A DNA stretch of 37,339 bases from JBMDXB01 sp048594975 (GTDB taxonomy: Bacteria > Acidobacteriota > Vicinamibacteria > Vicinamibacterales > 2-12-FULL-66-21). Positions 1 to 8,520 of this stretch are shown in pieces. Numbering within the stretch: position 1 is the first letter of the stretch; each line of letters begins with the position of its first letter. The DNA lies in the NCBI GenBank assembly GCA_048594975.1, contig JBMDXQ010000114.1:1-37339 (forward strand), given 5' to 3'. The notes under the pieces were generated by a model. That model did not search any database, was not told where the DNA came from, and saw only the letters and a program-made list of their open reading frames with translations. The translations under genes were made by a program, and so were the position numbers.

Positions 1-732
1 ACCAGGTCCCCGTGGCGGGCCGATACACGGTGATGTCGGCGCGGCCGTCGCCGTCGTAGTCGGCCGGGAGGGGCACGTCCTCTGGCCACCCCCACTGCGT
101 GACGGCGGGAGCACCGGTGGTGCTGAGGACGACGTACCATAGACCGCCCGACGGCCGGTAAACGGCGATGTCGCTCCTGCCGTCACCGTCGTAGTCGGCC
201 GGTATCGGTTTGTCCGTCGGCAGCCCCCACTGAGCCGTGCTGACGCTCCCGGTGCTGTGAGCGAAGTACCAAACGCCCGTCGAAGGTCGATACACTGCCA
301 GATCGGCCCTGCCATCACCGTCGTAATCCGCCGGCAGCGGGACGTCGCCGGGCCACCCCCATTGCCTGTACGAGCCGGTCCCGCTGCCGCTGTGGATGAT
401 GTACCAGGTACCGGTCGAAGGACGGTAGACGGCGATGTCCGCCCTGCCATCTCCGTCGTAGTCGGCCGGTATCGGCTGATCACCGCCGAGTCCCCATTGC
501 CGGGTCGTCACGCCGGTTCCGCTGCCGAGGATGTACCAGACGCCGGTCGAGGGACGGTACACCGCCACGTCCCTCTGGTGATCCCCGTCATAGTCTGCGG
601 GCACGGGAATGTCGGTTGGCCAGCCCCACTGCACTTGCCATCCCGTACCGTCACTGCTGCGCACGACATACCACGTACCCGACGACGGCCGGTACACCGC
701 CACGTCTGCGTTCCCGTCGCCATCGAAGTCGT
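1..732 (-). repeat. Tandem FG-GAP/VCBS-type repeats of the subtilase
   Basis: The calcium-loop coding motif recurs about every 131-137 nt, near positions 52, 189, 319, 452, 587 and 720 on the plus strand. Each unit encodes a DxDGDGxxD loop, then AVYRPSTG and WY strands, then QWGxPxDxPxPA. Six units are visible and the array runs off the left edge, so blade number cannot be counted. Confidence 0.85.
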
Positions 733-2368
733 CCCAGGACTGAGTGGCGACGTCGGGCAGCGTGGCGAAGCCGTAACCCCACGTATTGTTCGGCACGGCG
801 CCGCGTGGGGCGGCGTGCGACTTGAGGTACGCGCTCACCTGCGCAGGTGTCGACGCGGAGAACGCCTGCCAGACCAGCGCCGCCAGGCCCGCGACGTGGG
901 GCGTCGCCTGGCTCGTGCCGGCGAACCCGCCCGGCCCGTAGGTGACGGTGTCGCCCCGATCGGCACCGACCAGATCCGGCTTCGTGCGCCCGTCTGGTGT
1001 CGGTCCGCGGCTGCTGAACGGTTCGATCGTGGACGGCGCGTACCAGGGCGCGGCGCCGATGGCCATCACGCCGGGGTTGGCGGACTCGGCGGGGCTGCCG
1101 ATCGAACCGCCGGCCGTGTACTGCCCCAGGGTCTGCGAGGTGAAATTCTGGAGCTGGAGCCAGCCCGGTGCAGCGCCATCGAACCAGTGCACGCGAATGC
1201 GGTAGGTTCCCGACGCGAATGCGGAGAACGACAACGCTTCAAACGGCGTGGCCCCCGGCCGCCCGTCCTGATAGCCCGCGCTGTAGGCGACCAGATTGTC
1301 AGCAGAGTCGTACAAATAGAGATCGAGGTCGCGAGCGGCGTTCGTCCAGCTGTCCTGCCAACGCAACTGGATCACCACGGTCTCGCCCGACTGCAGCGCG
1401 ACGGTGTTCTCGTCGAGGCCGCTGAATTCCACCCAGTCGTTGCCGTTCGCGTCCGCGAACGGCCCGAAGTATGTCGCCATCCCCTCGTTTCCGGCCGCGG
1501 CGACGAACAGCGAGCCTCCGCTGACGGCGGCGTCGACGGTGCGCAGTGGGCTGTCCGCGAAGGGCGACGTTCCATCGCCGGGACCGTCCCACAGGTTGGC
1601 CAGTGAATAGTTGATGACGCGCACGCCCTGCGACGTCATCCAGTCGACGGTGTTCCGGAGGTCGAGATAGGACGGCGGATTCGAGATGAACAGCTGGACC
1701 GCGGGGGCCATGTCGACGAGCGTTTCGGCGACGGCCGTCCCGTGATTGGAGACGTTCCCCGACTGGCAGGCGGCGAGGGAACTCGTATGGACGCCGACCG
1801 CCGTGTAACAGCGGGCGGTGACGGAGGCCGGCAGCTCGGTCCCGACCAGCGCGCTGAATCCTCCGAAATAATCGATGATGCCGACCCTGACGCCTGCGCC
1901 GGTATACCCGGCCGCATGCCAGACGTTGGCGCGGTGCAGCGGCACTCCCTGGCTGACGACGCGTTCGCGGGGAGGACGGATTTGCGAAACCCTCGTCACC
2001 GGCGCGTGACCGTCAAGAGCCCTGAGCACGGCCGGTGGAACGTACGCCTCGATGACACCGGTCGCGACGTTGGCGATGCGGGCGCCTCGCCGCCGCAGCC
2101 AGTCGACAACCTCGGGCACCTGCCCGGTCCGGATGGTGACCGGAATCGCTGACGGCGTGGCGAGCGAGTTCCGCAGCCGCTCCACGGCGGCGCCGGGCGC
2201 CTCGCCGGCCTCGAGTGCACCCACGAGTTGAGCCAGCGAGGATTCGAGCTTCGGATACGGCGCCTTGGGGAGCGCACTTGTGATCTGGGCGGCTGCCGGG
2301 TACGCGGCCAGCACGACGATCGTGCAGTGGACGACCCTGGCCAGCGAACGGAACACGTCCCTCGCCAT
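1..2368 (-). CDS. Secreted subtilisin-family (S8) serine protease with C-terminal FG-GAP repeats, C-terminus off the left edge
   Basis: The reading frame stays open from an ATG at 2368 to the window edge, giving 789 visible residues. The N-terminus is a signal peptide ending near AYPAAAQ. An S8 catalytic domain follows, with the triad visible as Asp166 (VGIIDYF), His209 (NHGTAVAE) and Ser486 (GTSQATPHVAG). Between His and Ser lies an inserted beta-rich segment that may be a pre-peptidase C-terminal-like or jelly-roll fold. From about residue 545 onward there are six visible ~45-residue repeats with DxDGDGxxD calcium-binding loops followed by a VYRPSTGxWY-like strand, as in FG-GAP/VCBS propeller modules, and they continue past the edge. 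A GGAG sits about 8 nt before the ATG, and a sigma70-like promoter lies at 2479-2507. It is divergent from a second protein with the same repeats. Role, inferred: extracellular or surface-bound protein degradation. The family call is secure; substrate is unknown. Confidence 0.93.
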   Translation of the reverse strand, partial: MARDVFRSLARVVHCTIVVLAAYPAAAQITSALPKAPYPKLESSLAQLVGALEAGEAPGAAVERLRNSLATPSAIPVTIRTGQVPEVVDWLRRRGARIANVATGVIEAYVPPAVLRALDGHAPVTRVSQIRPPRERVVSQGVPLHRANVWHAAGYTGAGVRVGIIDYFGGFSALVGTELPASVTARCYTAVGVHTSSLAACQSGNVSNHGTAVAETLVDMAPAVQLFISNPPSYLDLRNTVDWMTSQGVRVINYSLANLWDGPGDGTSPFADSPLRTVDAAVSGGSLFVAAAGNEGMATYFGPFADANGNDWVEFSGLDENTVALQSGETVVIQLRWQDSWTNAARDLDLYLYDSADNLVAYSAGYQDGRPGATPFEALSFSAFASGTYRIRVHWFDGAAPGWLQLQNFTSQTLGQYTAGGSIGSPAESANPGVMAIGAAPWYAPSTIEPFSSRGPTPDGRTKPDLVGADRGDTVTYGPGGFAGTSQATPHVAGLAALVWQAFSASTPAQVSAYLKSHAAPRGAVPNNTWGYGFATLPDVATQSWDDFDGDGNADVAVYRPSSGTWYVVRSSDGTGWQVQWGWPTDIPVPADYDGDHQRDVAVYRPSTGVWYILGSGTGVTTRQWGLGGDQPIPADYDGDGRADIAVYRPSTGTWYIIHSGSGTGSYRQWGWPGDVPLPADYDGDGRADLAVYRPSTGVWYFAHSTGSVSTAQWGLPTDKPIPADYDGDGRSDIAVYRPSGGLWYVVLSTTGAPAVTQWGWPEDVPLPADYDGDGRADITVYRPATGTW

Positions 2369-2830
2369 GGAGAAGCTCCGTGCTTGAGCGTCCGAAGGGA
2401 GCCGGGCATGCTGCGGACCTGCAGCGGGGACGTCGCAGCTACGGCGCCAATGACTCGCGCGAAATGGGCGAAGCCGTCTTTCTATCAGCGTCGCGCAGGC
2501 GTGTCAAGCGATGAGCGCGCTGGTCCAGAACGAACCACGACATTTTTTCCAGGCGTCGAACGGCAACGAGCGGTAATGAACCGCTCGGCAGCGAGACCGA
2601 GACTGCGCCGTTCTTGCGAGCTGAATCGAGGCCGGCACAGTGCGTGCGCCTACCGTCATCGCGATCGCTCGCGGGACACTGGGAAGAAACGACATAGCCT
2701 TATGTCGAAATTGTATTCGCTCGGAAGGACATGTCGTCTCTCGTCGTCCTTTTGACGAGAAATTCCTGATTTAGAGATGGCATCCGGGTTGCTGCTGACC
2801 TTGGCCATCAAACCGGAGGCTGCTCTCAAA
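2369..2830. other. Divergent intergenic region with two dyads
   Basis: No convincing gene lies in this 462-nt spacer. It holds the subtilase promoter, a perfect 7-bp inverted repeat CGACATA/TATGTCG (2690-2696 and 2701-2707), a palindrome GACATGTC (2728-2735) sharing the ACATA/ACATG core, and a hairpin TCTCGTC/GACGAGA (2739-2745 and 2754-2760). The first two dyads are centred about 33 bp apart, roughly three helical turns, so a shared DNA-binding regulator is possible. This is inference only. Confidence 0.4.
2479..2507 (-). promoter_or_regulatory. Candidate sigma70 promoter of the subtilase gene
   Basis: Read on the minus strand there is TTGACA (2507-2502), a 17-nt spacer, and TAGAAA (2484-2479). 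The -35 box is perfect and the -10 matches consensus at four of six positions. Transcription would start near 2472, leaving a leader of about 100 nt before the ATG at 2368. Confidence 0.5.
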
Positions 2831-3949
2831 ATGCGGATCCAGCGCGTTCTTGTATTGGTGTGCCTGGGTGTGTTCGCGTCCGCCGGGCGCGCGGAGGCGC
2901 GTTCCGTGACCCTGGCCTGGGATGCCAGCACCGGGGCGAACGTGGCCGGCTATGAGGTCTGGTACGGCCGGACCGCGGGCAATTATCAATGGTCGGTCAA
3001 TGTCGGATTGTCGACCACGGTGACCATAGGCGGCCTGGACGACAGAACCGTCTACTACTTCGCGGTTCGAGCCTATAGCACCGCCGGAATGTTCAGCGCA
3101 TTCTCGCCGCCGCTCCGGGCTGGCATCTCGGTAGCCGCCGGCCACGACTTCGACGGTGACGACGTCGCTGACGTCGTGATCTACCGGCCGACGACGGGTG
3201 TGTGGTACGTGGTCCGCAGCCAGGCCGGCACGGGCTCGTATCAGTGGGGAGCGCCGGGCGATGTGCCTGTGCCCGGCGACTATGACGGCGACGGCACGAG
3301 CGATATCGCGGTCTATCGTCCCTCGAGCGGCTTGTGGTTCGTCATTCAGAGCACGACCGGGTCGGCCTGGGTCGCGCAGTGGGGTTGGCCCACCGACAAG
3401 CCGGTACAGGCGGACTACGACGGCGACGGCCGGACCGACATCGCGGTCTTCCGTCCCTCGACCGGTGTGTGGTACGTCGTCCGCAGCAGCACGGGTACCG
3501 TCATGGCACAGCAGTGGGCATGGCCCAACGACGTCCCGGTGCCGGCGGACTACGACGGGGACGGCAGGGCAGACATCGCGGTGTTCCGACCCAGCAACGC
3601 CCGGTGGATCCAACTCCGCTCGGCGACCGGAACCATGCGCGATACCGCCTGGGGCTTGGTCGGTGATAAGCCCGTCCCGGCGGATTACGACGGCGACGGC
3701 GTCACCGACCTGGCGGTCTACCGGCCGGTAAACGGCATGTGGTACGTCATGCAGAGCGGTACCGGGACGGTTGCGGAAACCCAGTGGGGGGGCCACTCGT
3801 CGGATATTCCTGTCGTGGGTGACTACGATGGGGACGGCCATGCAGATCCGGCGGTTTTCCGGTCGCAGACGAACACCTGGTATCAGACGCTGTCCTCGGG
3901 CGGCATCAACTGGCTGGTATGGGGAGCCGCCGGCGACGTGCCCAAATAA
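2831..3949 (+). CDS. Exported fibronectin type III protein with six FG-GAP/VCBS-type repeats
   Basis: The ATG at 2831 is chosen because GGAGG (2815-2819) precedes it by 11 nt and it starts a clean signal peptide (MRIQRVLVLVCLGVFASAG); the frame also extends upstream to 2777 without an SD. The 372-residue product has an FnIII domain at about residues 25-100 (SVTLAWDAS, GYEVWYGRT, YYFAVRAYS). Six ~45-residue repeats fill the rest, each with a DxDGDGxxD calcium loop and a WGxPxDxPVPADYDGDG junction. There is no catalytic motif. The repeats closely match those of the divergent subtilase, so both products probably share a surface location or partner. It may be a surface adhesin or carbohydrate/peptide-binding protein; exact function is not visible. 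Confidence 0.88.
   Translation: MRIQRVLVLVCLGVFASAGRAEARSVTLAWDASTGANVAGYEVWYGRTAGNYQWSVNVGLSTTVTIGGLDDRTVYYFAVRAYSTAGMFSAFSPPLRAGISVAAGHDFDGDDVADVVIYRPTTGVWYVVRSQAGTGSYQWGAPGDVPVPGDYDGDGTSDIAVYRPSSGLWFVIQSTTGSAWVAQWGWPTDKPVQADYDGDGRTDIAVFRPSTGVWYVVRSSTGTVMAQQWAWPNDVPVPADYDGDGRADIAVFRPSNARWIQLRSATGTMRDTAWGLVGDKPVPADYDGDGVTDLAVYRPVNGMWYVMQSGTGTVAETQWGGHSSDIPVVGDYDGDGHADPAVFRSQTNTWYQTLSSGGINWLVWGAAGDVPK
3140..3946 (+). repeat. Six tandem FG-GAP/VCBS-type repeats
   Basis: The units have a period of about 135-138 nt. Calcium loops read DFDGDD, then DYDGDG five times followed by TSD, RTD, RAD, VTD and HAD. The last repeat ends at the stop codon, so the array is complete: six blades, or a six-unit part of a seven-bladed propeller. 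Confidence 0.85.
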
Positions 3950-4231
3950 CCGGACCGCGATCTGACCCTTAGGCACCCGCCGTCACGAACACCGCCGAGG
4001 TGACACGCGTCGGGAGGTTTCGCGTCCTTGGTGGCGTCCCGAACCTCCCGTCATGCCCCCGTCGAACGCGTTGCTGTCGCGTTCGCCTCTCCCTGAGCGC
4101 GCGAGTTGCTGACCGCGTGCGCTTGAAACGCCGAATGCGGCGAGCGATAATGCGCCCGCTGTGCATCCCCCGGTCGAAGGCGCGTCCCGCACGTCGGCGG
4201 CACCCATCGAACATCAGGAGCGCTCCCGCGC

Positions 4232-5326
4232 GTGCGCGTAGGCTCGCATCAGGCCGCTGCCCACCTTCCTGGTTCCCCACCGCGCGCGCTGCGCCGCAGA
4301 CCCGTCCGCCTGTCACTCGCCGGCACCCTGCTCGTGCTGATCGGCGTGGGCATGTACCCGAGCGGCCTGATGCTGGCCCTCATCGCGTGGGCGTTTGACC
4401 GCGGTCCATCGCTGCGCGCGGGCGCCGAAGCGCTCGTCTGGTACGGTGGCCTTCCCGTGCTGGCCGGCCTGGTGCTCGTCGCTCTCGACCTGTTCGTGGT
4501 GGCGCCGCGCCAGCGTGCAGGTCGAGAGGTGGTCTACGCCGAACCGGCGAACAAGCAGCTCACCGTCGTGCTGACCGCCTACAACGACGAGGAGAGCATC
4601 GGTGACGCGGTCAGAGATTTCCTCGGGCACCCGCGCACCAGGCGCGTGGTGGTCGTCGACAACAACAGCAGCGACCGCACGGCGGATGTGGCGCGGAGCG
4701 CCGGCGCCGAGGTCGTCGTCGAGGAGCAGCCCGGCTACGGACGCTGCGTGTTCCGGGCGCTCAGCGAAGGCATCCGGCACCCGGACACGGATCTGACGCT
4801 GCTCTGTGAAGGGGACATGACCTTTCGTGCGTTCGATATCGACAAGTTCATGGCCTACATCCCTCACGTCGACATCGTGAACGGGACGCGGATCGTCGAG
4901 CAGCTGCGGGCGCCGCGGACTCAGCTCAGCACGTTCATGTATTACGGCAATTTCGCCGTCGGCAAGCTGCTGGAAATCCGTCACCTGGGCAAGGGTACCT
5001 TCACCGATGTCGGGACGACTTACAAGTTGTGCCGGAACGAGTCGCTGCGCCGGCTCCTCCCGCGCCTGGATCCGTCGGTGAACCTCGAATTCAACGCGCA
5101 TTTCCTCGATACCGCGCTCGAGTCCGGAGAGCACCTGGTGGAGTGTCCAGTGACGTTCTTGCCACGGGTCGGCGTGAGCAAGGGTGGCAACGCGAACAAC
5201 CTCCGGGCGTGCCGGGTGGGCCTGGGGATGATCCTGGGCCTGGTGGCGGGATGGAAGTGGGTCGGCCAGTCGCAGCAAGCCGTTACCGCGCACGTACGCG
5301 AACTGACGAAAACCGGTGTGCTCTGA
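4232..5326 (+). CDS. Membrane-anchored family 2 glycosyltransferase
   Basis: GTG start with CAGGAG (4215-4220) upstream; 364 aa. Two hydrophobic segments (about residues 29-54 and 67-90) precede a GT-A domain. Nucleotide-binding motifs are visible: LTAYNDEESIG (114-124), VVDNNSSDRT (141-150) and an acidic CEGDMTF (192-198) in the DxD position. This layout resembles polyprenyl-phosphate sugar transferases and the GT2 enzymes that start glycolipid or exopolysaccharide assembly. Its 3' end overlaps the start of the methyltransferase by 11 nt, so the two are probably translationally coupled. Family is clear; donor and acceptor are unknown. Confidence 0.88.
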   Translation: MRVGSHQAAAHLPGSPPRALRRRPVRLSLAGTLLVLIGVGMYPSGLMLALIAWAFDRGPSLRAGAEALVWYGGLPVLAGLVLVALDLFVVAPRQRAGREVVYAEPANKQLTVVLTAYNDEESIGDAVRDFLGHPRTRRVVVVDNNSSDRTADVARSAGAEVVVEEQPGYGRCVFRALSEGIRHPDTDLTLLCEGDMTFRAFDIDKFMAYIPHVDIVNGTRIVEQLRAPRTQLSTFMYYGNFAVGKLLEIRHLGKGTFTDVGTTYKLCRNESLRRLLPRLDPSVNLEFNAHFLDTALESGEHLVECPVTFLPRVGVSKGGNANNLRACRVGLGMILGLVAGWKWVGQSQQAVTAHVRELTKTGVL

Positions 5327-5954
5327 CGCGTACCATCAGACCCGCTTCGCGTTCGACCCGCGACGCGAGGTGCTCTGGTCTGCCCTCTACCGGCATTACT
5401 TCTCCCGCCTCATCCGTCCCGAGTTCTGCGTCCTCGAGCTGGGCGCCGGCTATGGATACTTCATCAACGCGGTGCGCGCCCGGCGGCGGGTTGCCGTCGA
5501 CGTGTGGACGGGCATGAGGGACTTCCTCGACCGGGACGTCGAAAGCCACGTCGGACCTATTCAGGACCTCTCCTTTCTCGCCGAACGGACGGTAGATTTC
5601 GCCCTGGCGAGCAACGTCCTGGAGCACCTGACGAAAGAGGACGTGGCTGCGACGCTGCAACAGTTGCGCGCGAAACTGAAACCAGGAGCGCAGCTGTGTA
5701 TCGTCGGCCCGAACTATCGCTTCTGTGCTGCGGAGTACTTCGACGACTACACGCACGTGAGCGTCTTCTCCGACCGGAGTCTCGCCGATTTCGTCGAGGC
5801 GCAGGGGTTCCGGATCGTTAGAGTGGTTCCGCGCTTCATGCCGCTGACCATCAAGTCCCGCCTGCCGGTGTCCGAGGCGTTGATCAGGGTATATCTCAAG
5901 AGTCCCGTCAAGCCGTTCGGCAAGCAGATGCTGGTGCTGGCCGCCAATCGGTAA
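5316..5954 (+). CDS. Class I SAM-dependent methyltransferase
   Basis: GTG start overlapping the upstream GT2 stop by 11 nt; 212 aa. Motif I is visible as VLELGAGYGYF near residues 38-48. The motif IV region reads FALASNVLEHLTKED, where the NVLEHL stretch is typical of Methyltransf_11/23 members. The C-terminal part, with VVPRFMPL and KPFGKQML, looks like enzymes acting on sugar or lipid intermediates in polysaccharide clusters. It is cytoplasmic, with no signal or TM segment. The tight position between a GT2 and a YfhO-like protein suggests O-methylation of a glycan or polyprenyl sugar, which is inference. Confidence 0.85.
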   Translation: MCSDAYHQTRFAFDPRREVLWSALYRHYFSRLIRPEFCVLELGAGYGYFINAVRARRRVAVDVWTGMRDFLDRDVESHVGPIQDLSFLAERTVDFALASNVLEHLTKEDVAATLQQLRAKLKPGAQLCIVGPNYRFCAAEYFDDYTHVSVFSDRSLADFVEAQGFRIVRVVPRFMPLTIKSRLPVSEALIRVYLKSPVKPFGKQMLVLAANR

Positions 5955-5962
5955 GGCGAAAC

Positions 5963-8452
5963 GTGTCCATCCTCCAAACGCGGCCCGACTCGACGCTTCC
6001 CACGGCTCGCGGCACGTGGCCGGCCCTGGCGCTGGGGCTGGTGTGCCTCGCCGCGGTCGTGACGCTCGTCTACGCGAACGTCCTCTTCATGGGCCACAGC
6101 CTCGTCGCGACGGCGAATTCGTCGCCGTTCCACGACCACTGGCCGGGGCGCAACCATCGTAACTGGCACGACCAGGGAGGCGTGTGGTGGCAGTGGGAGC
6201 CAGCGGCACAGTTCTTCGGCCGAGCGTATCGAGCGGGCGAGGTGCCGTTGTGGGATCCAACCGCCGCGGGAGGCGTGAACGCACACGTCAACGTGACCCA
6301 GGGCCAGTATTTCCCTCCGTACGTCGCGCTCCTGCTCGCCGGCAACACACCGCTGCAGCGCGATATCTACTACGTGCTGATCCTGCTGGCCAGCGGTGTC
6401 GGGTGCTTTCTGCTCCTCTGGAGAAACGGCTTTCACACAGCATCCGCGGTGTTCATGGGTGTCGGGTGGATGCTGGGTGGAACGATGACGCAGAACGTGA
6501 ATGCGTTTCTCGGGCAGACCTACGCCACGCTGCCCTGGATGCTACTCGCCACCGACTGGCTGCTCGACACCTTGCGATGGCGCGCACTTGGGTTCGCGGC
6601 GGTCGCCGTGGGTGTGTGTACGTACTCGTCGTTTCTGCCGATCGTCATCTCGGGGTACGTGTTGATTGGGATCCAGGCTGGTGTGTACGCGGTGTTCGCC
6701 GCCGCCTCCGCCAGGCAGGCAAAGTGGGTCGCGCTGCTGCGGCCAGCCGCCGCGTTTGCGGCGGCAATCGTCCTCGCGCTCGGCTGTGCGGCGATCATCC
6801 TTCTGCCGTTGACCGCGGCGCAGCGCGACAGCAAGAGCTTTCACACGTTCTATACCGGTATCGGCGATATGGCCTACACCTGGGACCTCATGCCGAGCCT
6901 GCTCTCGCCGCGGCTGTTCTATGACGTGTGGCAGGTCGAACCGTACATGGACGCCTTCATTCCGAAGCCCGCCGGGTACACGACGCACTTCTTCTATACC
7001 GGCGTCGCCGTGGTCCTGCTGCTCTCGCTCGCGAGACGGGACGAGCGCGTCCGCGTGCGGCGGCTGACGTGGTTCTTCGCCGCCGCCGCGGCACTCCTGT
7101 TCCTGAAGCTGGCGGGGATGCCGCCGGTCCAATGGATCGCACACCTGCCGGTGTTCAAGTTCCTCCACTTCATCCCCTACTTCTCGGGCGCATGTGCGCT
7201 CGCCCTCACGGGATTGGCCGCCTGTGGGGTCGAGGCGCTCGTCAGGCACGGCGTCCGGCGGCGACGATTCGCCGTGGCGTTGGCGATTGCGGCCGCCGTT
7301 GTGGCGCTCGTACCCGCCTTCATCGCGGTGAACGGCTACAATCACTCGGCAACCGCCAGAATCACTCTGCTCTACTTCCTCGAGATCGACCGCGTGGCGC
7401 TCGTCATTGCATCGCTCCTCGGCGTGGCGTACTTCCGGATGCGTGGAGAGCTCGCGGGTTCGACCGCAGGGATCCTCGCAATCGTCCTCGTGGTGGTCGA
7501 GCTCGCACCCCTGGCGTTCGAGCGGCGGAATCCCAGGGTGGACGCCTGGAGCGAGACTCTCCCGCCGTTTGTTCGTTTCGTGCAACAGGACCGGGAAGCG
7601 TTTCGCATTCACTCGATCCATAGTTTCGCGCTGCAACCGAATACGTTCCAGGGTGTGGGCATCTCGGGCATCAGCTCGCTCGGGGTGTTCAACCAACCGC
7701 GCTTTACCGCCCTGATAGAGGCCTTCTTCAAGACGCAGTTCAACAGCGGGTTCATCATTCCGATCTCACTGCTTCCGACCAGCCGCCCCGCCCTGGATGT
7801 GTTGAACGTCAAGTATGTCATCACGTGGGCCGCGACCGCGGCCGAACAGGCCGCGCTCGCTGAGGCGGGGCTGACAGTCGTGCACACGGACGGCCACTTC
7901 AGCGTCTATCGCAATCCATCCGTCTGGCCTCGCGCCTTCGTGGCACACGATTACCGGATCGCACCCGACCAAACGCTGGCAATCAACGCCCTCTCCGCAG
8001 GCCCGACGAAAGACGTCGCCATCCTGGAGTTCCGCCCGACTATTGCGTCAGGCGGTGGACCGGCCAGCGGATGCGAGATTGTGGAATACCGGCCAAACCG
8101 AGTGGTCATCGCGGGCGAGCAGTCGGCGCCCGGCATGCTCGTGCTGCTCGATTCGTTCGCGAACGGCTGGACGGCAACCGTCAACGGCCAATCCGTTCCC
8201 ATCGTTCCCGCGTACGGGGCCTTTCGCGCCGTGGAAGTACCGGCTGGTCGTTGGGAGGTCACGATGCGGTACCACGTACCGCGCCTCAGGCCCGCCCTCG
8301 TCCTGGCCATGCTTTCCCTGGCAGTCGCGATGGTCGCAGTATTCATCCGGCGCGATCTCCCTGGCAGCTCCCGCGTGGCCGCCCGGGAATCCCCGTCGGC
8401 GCCGCCCGAGGCAGCGGACGTGGACGGGCAGCTAACCCGATCGAGGACCTGA
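5963..8452 (+). CDS. YfhO-like large integral membrane protein
   Basis: GTG start 8 nt after the methyltransferase stop; 829 aa. There is a first TM segment at about 21-42, then a periplasmic loop rich in W and H (HDHWPGRNHRNWHDQGG) with an EVPLWDP motif typical of YfhO/GT-C-like proteins. Roughly ten further TM helices run to about residue 510. A periplasmic beta domain follows, with VLLDSFANGWTATVNG near residues 720-740 as in YfhO C-termini, and one last TM near 775-795. YfhO in Firmicutes is needed for glycosylation of lipoteichoic acid; Gram-negative homologues are mostly uncharacterised. In this operon it may transfer lipid-linked sugars on the outer face of the inner membrane. Family call good, function inferred. 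Confidence 0.82.
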   Translation: MSILQTRPDSTLPTARGTWPALALGLVCLAAVVTLVYANVLFMGHSLVATANSSPFHDHWPGRNHRNWHDQGGVWWQWEPAAQFFGRAYRAGEVPLWDPTAAGGVNAHVNVTQGQYFPPYVALLLAGNTPLQRDIYYVLILLASGVGCFLLLWRNGFHTASAVFMGVGWMLGGTMTQNVNAFLGQTYATLPWMLLATDWLLDTLRWRALGFAAVAVGVCTYSSFLPIVISGYVLIGIQAGVYAVFAAASARQAKWVALLRPAAAFAAAIVLALGCAAIILLPLTAAQRDSKSFHTFYTGIGDMAYTWDLMPSLLSPRLFYDVWQVEPYMDAFIPKPAGYTTHFFYTGVAVVLLLSLARRDERVRVRRLTWFFAAAAALLFLKLAGMPPVQWIAHLPVFKFLHFIPYFSGACALALTGLAACGVEALVRHGVRRRRFAVALAIAAAVVALVPAFIAVNGYNHSATARITLLYFLEIDRVALVIASLLGVAYFRMRGELAGSTAGILAIVLVVVELAPLAFERRNPRVDAWSETLPPFVRFVQQDREAFRIHSIHSFALQPNTFQGVGISGISSLGVFNQPRFTALIEAFFKTQFNSGFIIPISLLPTSRPALDVLNVKYVITWAATAAEQAALAEAGLTVVHTDGHFSVYRNPSVWPRAFVAHDYRIAPDQTLAINALSAGPTKDVAILEFRPTIASGGGPASGCEIVEYRPNRVVIAGEQSAPGMLVLLDSFANGWTATVNGQSVPIVPAYGAFRAVEVPAGRWEVTMRYHVPRLRPALVLAMLSLAVAMVAVFIRRDLPGSSRVAARESPSAPPEAADVDGQLTRSRT

Positions 8453-8520
8453 ACACGATTGCCAGCGTCGGCGCCGCCAGGTACGCCGGCAGAAGCCGCC
8501 GCCTTTGTTAGGATCGCGGC

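Noticed and set aside
1..735. Regular ~133-nt repetition resembling a CRISPR or satellite
   Set aside because: The repeats are coding (FG-GAP units), vary between units and lack identical direct repeats with unique spacers.
257..1606. 449-residue plus-strand open frame
   Set aside because: It is the antisense of the subtilase gene; Arg/Pro/Ala-rich, no domain, no start signal. GC-rich codons keep the opposite strand open.
2771..3976. 401-residue minus-strand frame
   Set aside because: Antisense of the FG-GAP repeats of the FnIII protein; its own apparent repeats simply mirror them.
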